This document shows, in pieces, positions 58,622 through 64,000 of a stretch of DNA of 64,000 nucleotides; position 1 is the stretch's first letter, and each line of letters begins with the position of its first letter. The notes below the pieces were generated by a model. The model searched no databases and was not told the origin of the DNA. It saw only the letters and a list, made by a program, of their open reading frames with translations. Location of the stretch: assembly GCA_949752735.1 (NCBI GenBank), contig OX457037.1, positions 36,275,371 through 36,339,370 of the forward strand, given 5' to 3'. The stretch comes from Lumbricus terrestris. Its lineage: Eukaryota > Annelida > Clitellata > Crassiclitellata > Lumbricidae. The translations under genes were made by a program, and so were the position numbers.

Positions 58622-58766
58622 TTCGCAATATTACGGATTTACGGCATTTCCGGACGGCTGTTTCGTTTCTTACAGCACGCGCCATATTTTATTAGCTTGC
58701 AAAAGCGTTGGGGGTAATCTACGCTGACGACTCGTATTAATAGGGGCGGCGCAGGCCCTACAATCC

Positions 58767-58804
<38 letters not shown>

Positions 58805-59107
58805 TATATACACTCATACATACACACTATACATATACATATATACATATATATACAATTATACATATATGTACATAATGTATATGCATACGTGTATATA
58901 ATATAGTATATACCACCGCCTGGGTACGTTGGTCTTTAGGGTCCACTTCACAGGTCCTGGTCTGATCGTTGGTCATGTTGACGGATTGGTGGGCGGCGAT
59001 GGCCCCTGACATTTCCTGCTTACTTAATTGTCGTCGGTCATTTTTGATTGGGGCCAAGACGCCGCCACATATTATTCGTCCACCGGGTCTTCCCCAGTCC
59101 ACCCTTG

Positions 59108-59149
<42 letters not shown>

Positions 59150-59380
59150 GACTCTTTCTATCCAGTCCTCTCTGCCTCGTATATACTTTGTGTCACTCCT
59201 CCTTTTATGGTTCGTCCCACTTGTTCCTTTCATTTCTCCTCGCTTTCATCATCTCGTGCACAATTCTCTTCCCGTACATACATACATAGGCTACATACAG
59301 CTGCTCTGCCAAGCGTTTCTTCGTTGTCGTCGTTATTCCTTTCAGCAAAATTAATACCCCCGCCTCCATAATCTAATTTT
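58622..59380. other. Upstream flank of Rabaptin exon 1
   Basis: Possible 5' UTR and promoter region for the minus-strand gene, not resolvable by eye. Interrupted by two TA microsatellites (58768-58798 and 59113-59146) that enclose a GC-richer 220-bp block. Confidence 0.35.
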
Positions 59381-59389
59381 CCACTCTTC

Positions 59390-59434
59390 ATCTGTCTGTC
59401 TGTCTCTGTCTGTCTGTCTATCTCTTTCTTTCTT

Positions 59435-59466
<32 letters not shown>

Positions 59467-59490
59467 TTTCTCTCTCCGTCTCTCTCTTCA
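59390..59490. repeat. (TCTG)n/(CT)n tract
   Basis: Pyrimidine-only tract. Confidence 0.95.
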
Positions 59491-59754
59491 ATCGGATTCA
59501 ACTGCTCCTCTACACAATTATCTTCCTCTTGATCTCTTCCACGATCCACGGAATCCTTTCCCTTCGTCGCACATCTTCCATTCTTCCCTCCGCCTCCGCA
59601 ACAAATTACTCTGCACTTCAATTATCCTCTCTGTCCAGTTCCATGCAGTCGTCCCCGAATGACCTCTGTCTCCACCATTATAATATATTCTCCTCTTCAT
59701 CATCAGATAACGTTGCTTCCGTTTCAATCACTATCTATGCTCTCCTCCTAGGCC

Positions 59755-59966
59755 CCTCCTCTTCCTCTTCCTCCTCCACCTCCTCTTCCTTTTTCTCCGC
59801 CTCCACATCCTCCACATCATCCTTCTTTTTCTCCTCTTTCTTCCCCTCCTCCTCCTTCTTCTCCTCTTCCTCCTCCTTCTCCTCCTACTTCTCCATATCC
59901 TCTTCCGCCTCCTCTTCCACCTCCTCCTCCTCTTCTTCCTCCTCCTCTTCCTCTTCCTCCTTCTCC

Positions 59967-60016
<50 letters not shown>

Positions 60017-60115
60017 CTCTTCTTCCTCCTCCTCTTCTTCCTCCTCCTCCTCCTCCTCCTCCTCCTCCTTCTTTTCCTCCTCCTCCTCCTCTTCTTCCTC
60101 CTCGTCCTACCCTTC
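59755..60115. repeat. TCC/TTCCTCC polypyrimidine tract
   Basis: Around 350 nearly pure pyrimidines on the plus strand with period three; produces poly-Ser and poly-Arg frames. Confidence 0.95.
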
Positions 60116-60546
60116 GTCTTCCACCTATTCACCTCGAGGCGACACAGTGGCCGACTGTTATAAACTATAAAGCCTATGGCCCTATGCGACCTTCCAACCC
60201 AGCGCTGACCATTCTAAGCACCGCCGCTGCTGCTGCATGGTGTGACATTGGTGTCTTAAGTGATATTGAAAACAATTCATACGACGACGAATCCAAACTA
60301 GCGCTAGAACATTGCCAATAGGTTTTTTGTTGCTCTACCGGATGGATTGTTAGTTCGATTTCATCGCTCAAGTCGACAGAGACTTTCGTCTCCAATATCT
60401 CGCCGCCAGATGAAGTAGACGCTGATACGTGCTGCAGCTATGGACGGGCGATTAGATGCGCGTGTTATTATGGTAGAGGAGTTTTAGATAAGAGCTGAAG
60501 ACGAATAGCAAGGAGACTGTCTCGTTTGTAATCTTGCACAAATGAA
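60116..60546. other. Intergenic, nothing recognised
   Basis: No coding or RNA feature supported. Confidence 0.5.
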
Positions 60547-60580
60547 AAGAGAAAGATGGCTATCATCATGATCATCATCA

Positions 60581-60616
<36 letters not shown>

Positions 60617-60619
60617 TCG

Positions 60620-60683
<64 letters not shown>

Positions 60684-60728
60684 AATCATCATCATCGTCG
60701 TCGTCGTCGCCGCCGCCGCCACCACCAC

Positions 60729-60796
<68 letters not shown>
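60547..60796. repeat. (CAT)n/(CGT)n compound trinucleotide repeat
   Basis: Blocks of CAT, CGT, CAT, CGT/CGC/CAC and CAT again, all period three and in register. Confidence 0.97.
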
Positions 60797-60799
<3 letters not shown>

Positions 60800-60804
60800 A
60801 AGAT

Positions 60805-61227
60805 CAGTGTTTAATCTAGTCCACGCTTTAGGGGAGGGGTTCGTTTTTCGGGGTGGGGGAAGAAAAAGTCCGTTTTGGCGGGATATTTTTGGGCAGACGG
60901 CTGGGTCTTCATCTGCTAAATTCTCTGATGATCTTTAGTCATCTGGTTAAAAATTCCGAGAAAGTTTCAAAGCAATCATTTCCGCTACTAAAAAAAGTGA
61001 TGACCTTTTTTCTCTCTATCCTTCTTTTTACCAAAATTTGCCAGCATGTCCCTCCATAATGCATAGACACAAGCCCGCTCGGTTTCTGGGTGGGCGGGGG
61101 ATTTCCATACATTGACTTTTCACGGGGAATGGTTCGTATGTATACAGCACTTCGCGATTTTTCCTGGGGGAATCCATTCCTGGGGGAAATTTCTCCCCCC
61201 CCCCAGAGACGTCTAGATTAAACACTG
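60805..61227. mobile_element. MITE, CAGTGTTTAATCTAG family
   Basis: Same inverted termini as 5833-7835, without the satellite interior; ends in a C-run and CCCAGAGACGTCTAG. No matching flanking duplication seen. Confidence 0.72.
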
Positions 61228-61939
61228 CTGAACGATGATTGGAAAACCGCTTATCTACACTTTTTAGCGCTGGCAGAATGCAGCTCTGTTATTTAAAGAT
61301 TCTATGCGTGCTAAGATGAATTGCCACATTGCCACATCTAATCCTAAGGAGGTTTCATAAAAATAATAATTTTTTATGTTTTGTAAAAGGAATTTGTCGC
61401 TGTATGTTTCTTTTTAAATAAAAGACTCAATATTAGAGATGAAGGTGTGGTGCCACGGTGGTCTTTGTGTGGAAGAGAAAAGTAGGCCTGATGAGCCCGA
61501 GGACGTGGGTGGGGGAGGGGTCAGGAAGGGCGAGGTCGCAGCATGCAGACAATGAAAATACCAGACAATGAGAACGGTGTCTTTAATGATGAATCTGGCA
61601 GAGCCATCATTATAGTTATTCGTGATAAATCCTACTGCGGGAGTCTGTTACTTCTTTGTACAATTGTGCATCGCTCTATATAGCCTACAGCTGAACAATG
61701 CTTAGACTGCGTATGTCATTATGATAGAATTCGTTCTTCCGTTATCTTTGTCGTGTGTATACTCTCAACACTCGTCTTCGTTCCTCCTCCGTCTGTCCGT
61801 CCCTCTATGTCTCTGTCTGTGTGTCTTCGTGCCTTTCAGTCTCTTTTAAAAGCTTAGTATGTCTCTGTCTATGTCTATATATTTCTCTCTCCCTCTGTCT
61901 GTTCAAGTCTCGCCAGACTTCTTCTCCATCAATCGTTGA
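61228..61939. other. Intergenic, nothing recognised
   Basis: CT-rich from 61780; no gene seen. Confidence 0.5.
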
Positions 61940-62165
61940 CCAATCCTCGTCCTCCTCGTCCTCGTCCTTCTCCTCCTCCTCTTCCTCGTCCTCCTCGTCC
62001 TCTTCCTCGTCCTCTTCCTCGTCCTTCTCGTCCTCTTCCTCTTTCTCGTCCTCTTCCTCGTCCTCCTCGTCCTCTTCCTCTTTCTCTTCCTCGTCCTCCT
62101 CCTCTTCCTCGTCTTCCTCCTCGTCCTCCTCGTCCTCCTCGTCCTTCTCCTGTTTCTCCTTCTTA
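61940..62165. repeat. CCTCGT/TCC polypyrimidine-rich tract
   Basis: Period-three repeat of CTCGTCCTC and CTTCCTC words. Confidence 0.95.
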
Positions 62166-62254
62166 TCTTCTACCTTTTCCATCATCTTTTACTCTTCCAT
62201 CTCATCATCCGATTCTGTTATTTGTTGACGCACAGTTCAGGTTCAGACGACCAG

Positions 62255-62325
62255 GAGTAACAATAGTAACAATAGTAACAATAGTAACAATAGTAACAAT
62301 AGTAATAATAGTAACAATAGTTTTT
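62255..62325. repeat. 9-bp repeat (AGTAACAAT)n
   Basis: About seven copies of AGTAACAAT with one AATAAT variant. Confidence 0.95.
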
Positions 62326-62369
62326 GTTTCAATTGTCTAAGGAAAGACAATGTTTTCTGTGTCTCACTT

Positions 62370-62645
62370 TCCTTGTCTTCTATATCTCTGTCTCTGTCTT
62401 CTTGTCCTTGTCGGTCTGTCTCTGTCTGTCCCTCTCTCTCCATTCCCCTCTCTCTTTCGCTCTCGCTTTCTTTCTCTCTCTGTGTGTCTGTCTGTCTGAC
62501 TCTCTCTCTGTGTGTCTCTGCCTCTCTCTGTCTCTTTCTGCTATCTCTGTCGCTCTGTCTCTTTCTGTCTCTATCTGTCTCTGTCTCTTCCTCTGTCTCT
62601 CTCTCCCTCCCTCCCTACCTAATTCCATCCCTCCCTCCCTACCTC
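62370..62645. repeat. CT-rich tract (TCTG, CTCT, CCCT)
   Basis: Mixed dinucleotide and tetranucleotide pyrimidine-rich repeat. Confidence 0.93.
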
Positions 62646-63224
62646 CCACGTATCTCTGCTCCTCGCATCGCATGCTCTGTTTCTGGCTCTTTCGACCTTT
62701 GGTATTTGCGATGCCTCTGCCTTGCAGCGAATAGGATGCAATGGATGCATGCGGCCGACAGAGAACGGAAGTAAAGAGGAATTATAATTAATCAGGTAAG
62801 GGACGTGGAGGAGGAGGAGGAGGAGGTGGTGGAGAAGCAGAAGGCGGAGCAGGGTGTAGAGGAGAATGCACGGCAAGATAGTACATGATAGGAGAGGACA
62901 GGTAAAGGGAAGAATGGAGAGGGGAATATGGAGAGGACACTCATCTTGATTCTTTATAGTTGGCAGATGTTGGAGCCGCTGCTTGTTAATGGTAGCATCC
63001 AATCGTTTACAGAATGTTGAAGTCTGGCATTTAAATCAAGAACTTATTTTATAAGCTGCTACTGAACAGATGTTTGTGGCATTTCGAGATTCCTCCCCTT
63101 TGCTCCATTACATTCTCACCTCTGCTTTTCTCGTCTTCGACGTTGGCGGCGCCACATATGTGACTGCAGCATGCATTGCTACGAATTAAAGAGGACGGAC
63201 GCATCCTGCCATGGACAGTAAGGC
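62646..63224. other. Intergenic, nothing recognised
   Basis: Short GGA run at 62808-62830; otherwise no feature. Confidence 0.5.
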
Positions 63225-63502
63225 AGAGAGCGACAGAGAAAGACAGAGAAAGACAGACAGAGACAGACAGACAGAGACAGAGAGAGACGGAGACAGAGAC
63301 AGAGACACAGAGAGAGAAAGACGGACAGTGAGGAAGAGGGAGAGAGAGACAGAGACAGACAGAGAGACAGACACAGAGAGAGAGACGGAGAGTGAGGAAG
63401 AGGGAAAGAGAGAGTCAAAGAGAGACGGAGAGAGACAGACAGACAGACAGAGACAGAGAGAGACAGAGAGACAGACACAGAGAGAGAAAAAGAGGGAGAG
63501 AC

Positions 63503-63582
<80 letters not shown>
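63225..63582. repeat. (AGAC)n to (GA)n purine-rich tract
   Basis: Ends in an uninterrupted GA run at about 63506-63581. Confidence 0.97.
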
Positions 63583-63585
<3 letters not shown>

Positions 63586-64000
63586 CACGAAGACAAACTT
63601 ATAAGGATAATATGAAATTGACAATCGCTGGTGCAAGAGAATGCGACAATAATTTAGAGCGTGTTGCAATGGAGTCAATGACAATGGGCAAAGAAGCTTT
63701 AGAATTGATGGAGGGATGAATGGAGCAATGAACAGAGGAATCAATGCAACGGTGGAAGGATGCATGGGCGGACTGAAGGAAGGACTGCAGGAAGGGTAGA
63801 CTAAACTAAAGGAATGAGGCACTAATGGCCGGAAGGAAAAAGGAATCGCCTAAGGTTTTAAATAGCAAAAGGAATGATTTCTGGAGAAAGACGGGAAAAA
63901 TTCGGGCAAATAGTCAGACGGAAGAGTGGAGAGTGTATCCGCGTATAATCGTGCATGTCATGAGATTGTCACGAACGATAAAAGGTCCGCAGGTCGAGTT
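63583..64000. other. Intergenic to window end
   Basis: Imperfect GGAATGAA/GGAAGG words at 63700-63830; no gene seen. Confidence 0.5.

Larger units (their letters stand above)
50587..58008 (+). mobile_element. Complete Gmr1-type Ty3/Gypsy LTR retrotransposon
   Basis: 7.4-kb element with two 1041-bp LTRs (TG...CA), a 5-bp target duplication ATCAT (50582-50586, 58009-58013), a primer-binding-site region, one gag-pol ORF and a polypurine tract. Its pol order is protease-integrase-RT-RNase H, the copia-like order that defines the Gmr1 group. Sits in the first Rabaptin intron, opposite to gene direction. Confidence 0.95.

Noticed and set aside
59529..60819. Poly-Ser, poly-Arg, poly-Ile and poly-Met frames
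   Set aside because: Trinucleotide repeats give one amino acid per frame; no conserved flanking domain.
61755..63822. Ser/Leu-rich and Arg/Glu-rich ORFs of 66-157 codons
   Set aside because: CT and GA simple repeats, open in both strands; no protein family.

Overview
The window is animal nuclear DNA, most likely from a marine deuterostome and probably an echinoderm. The evidence is an intron-rich gene, a dense mix of LINEs, SINEs, MITEs and microsatellites, frequent TAGGCCTA-like words, and a Ty3/Gypsy element of the Gmr1 type (integrase before reverse transcriptase), a group described from deuterostomes. I saw no operons, CRISPR arrays, rRNA genes or free-standing tRNA genes.

One host gene dominates. 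On the minus strand I could assemble 17 exons whose splice phases all agree, from an ATG at 58621 to a TAG at 11104 (2139 nt, 712 codons). The product is a Rabaptin-type Rab GTPase-binding effector: a long coiled coil matching vertebrate Rabaptin-5 segment by segment, followed by a C-terminal FYVE-like zinc finger that vertebrate Rabaptin-5 lacks. The last intron appears to be a GC-AG intron. Exon 1 is the least certain part and lies about 21.8 kb upstream of exon 2.

Layout. 1-11 kb: repeats, MITEs (one about 2 kb long with a satellite-like interior interrupted by a LINE fragment), a possible signal-peptide exon at 4.6 kb, and the 3' flank of the Rabaptin gene. 11-36.7 kb: exons 17 to 2, with introns holding minisatellites, hAT-like and piggyBac-like MITEs, a foldback element whose arms are inverted minisatellites, and several truncated LINEs. 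36.7-58.5 kb: the large first intron, holding an array of CRE-like TGACGTCA motifs, a full-length L2/CR1-like LINE (45.4-48.6 kb), its probable SINE partner, and a complete Gmr1-type LTR retrotransposon (50.6-58.0 kb) whose LTRs are equal in length and look identical. 58.6-64 kb: upstream flank, mostly microsatellites and polypyrimidine/polypurine tracts.

The mobile elements are often nested, so insertion order can be read from target-site duplications. In the clearest case the foldback element sits inside a LINE fragment and removing it restores the LINE reading frame. A second theme is that intronic tandem duplications have copied real splice sites of the Rabaptin gene (donor of exon 3, donor of exon 11, acceptor of exon 10), leaving decoy sites beside the genuine ones.
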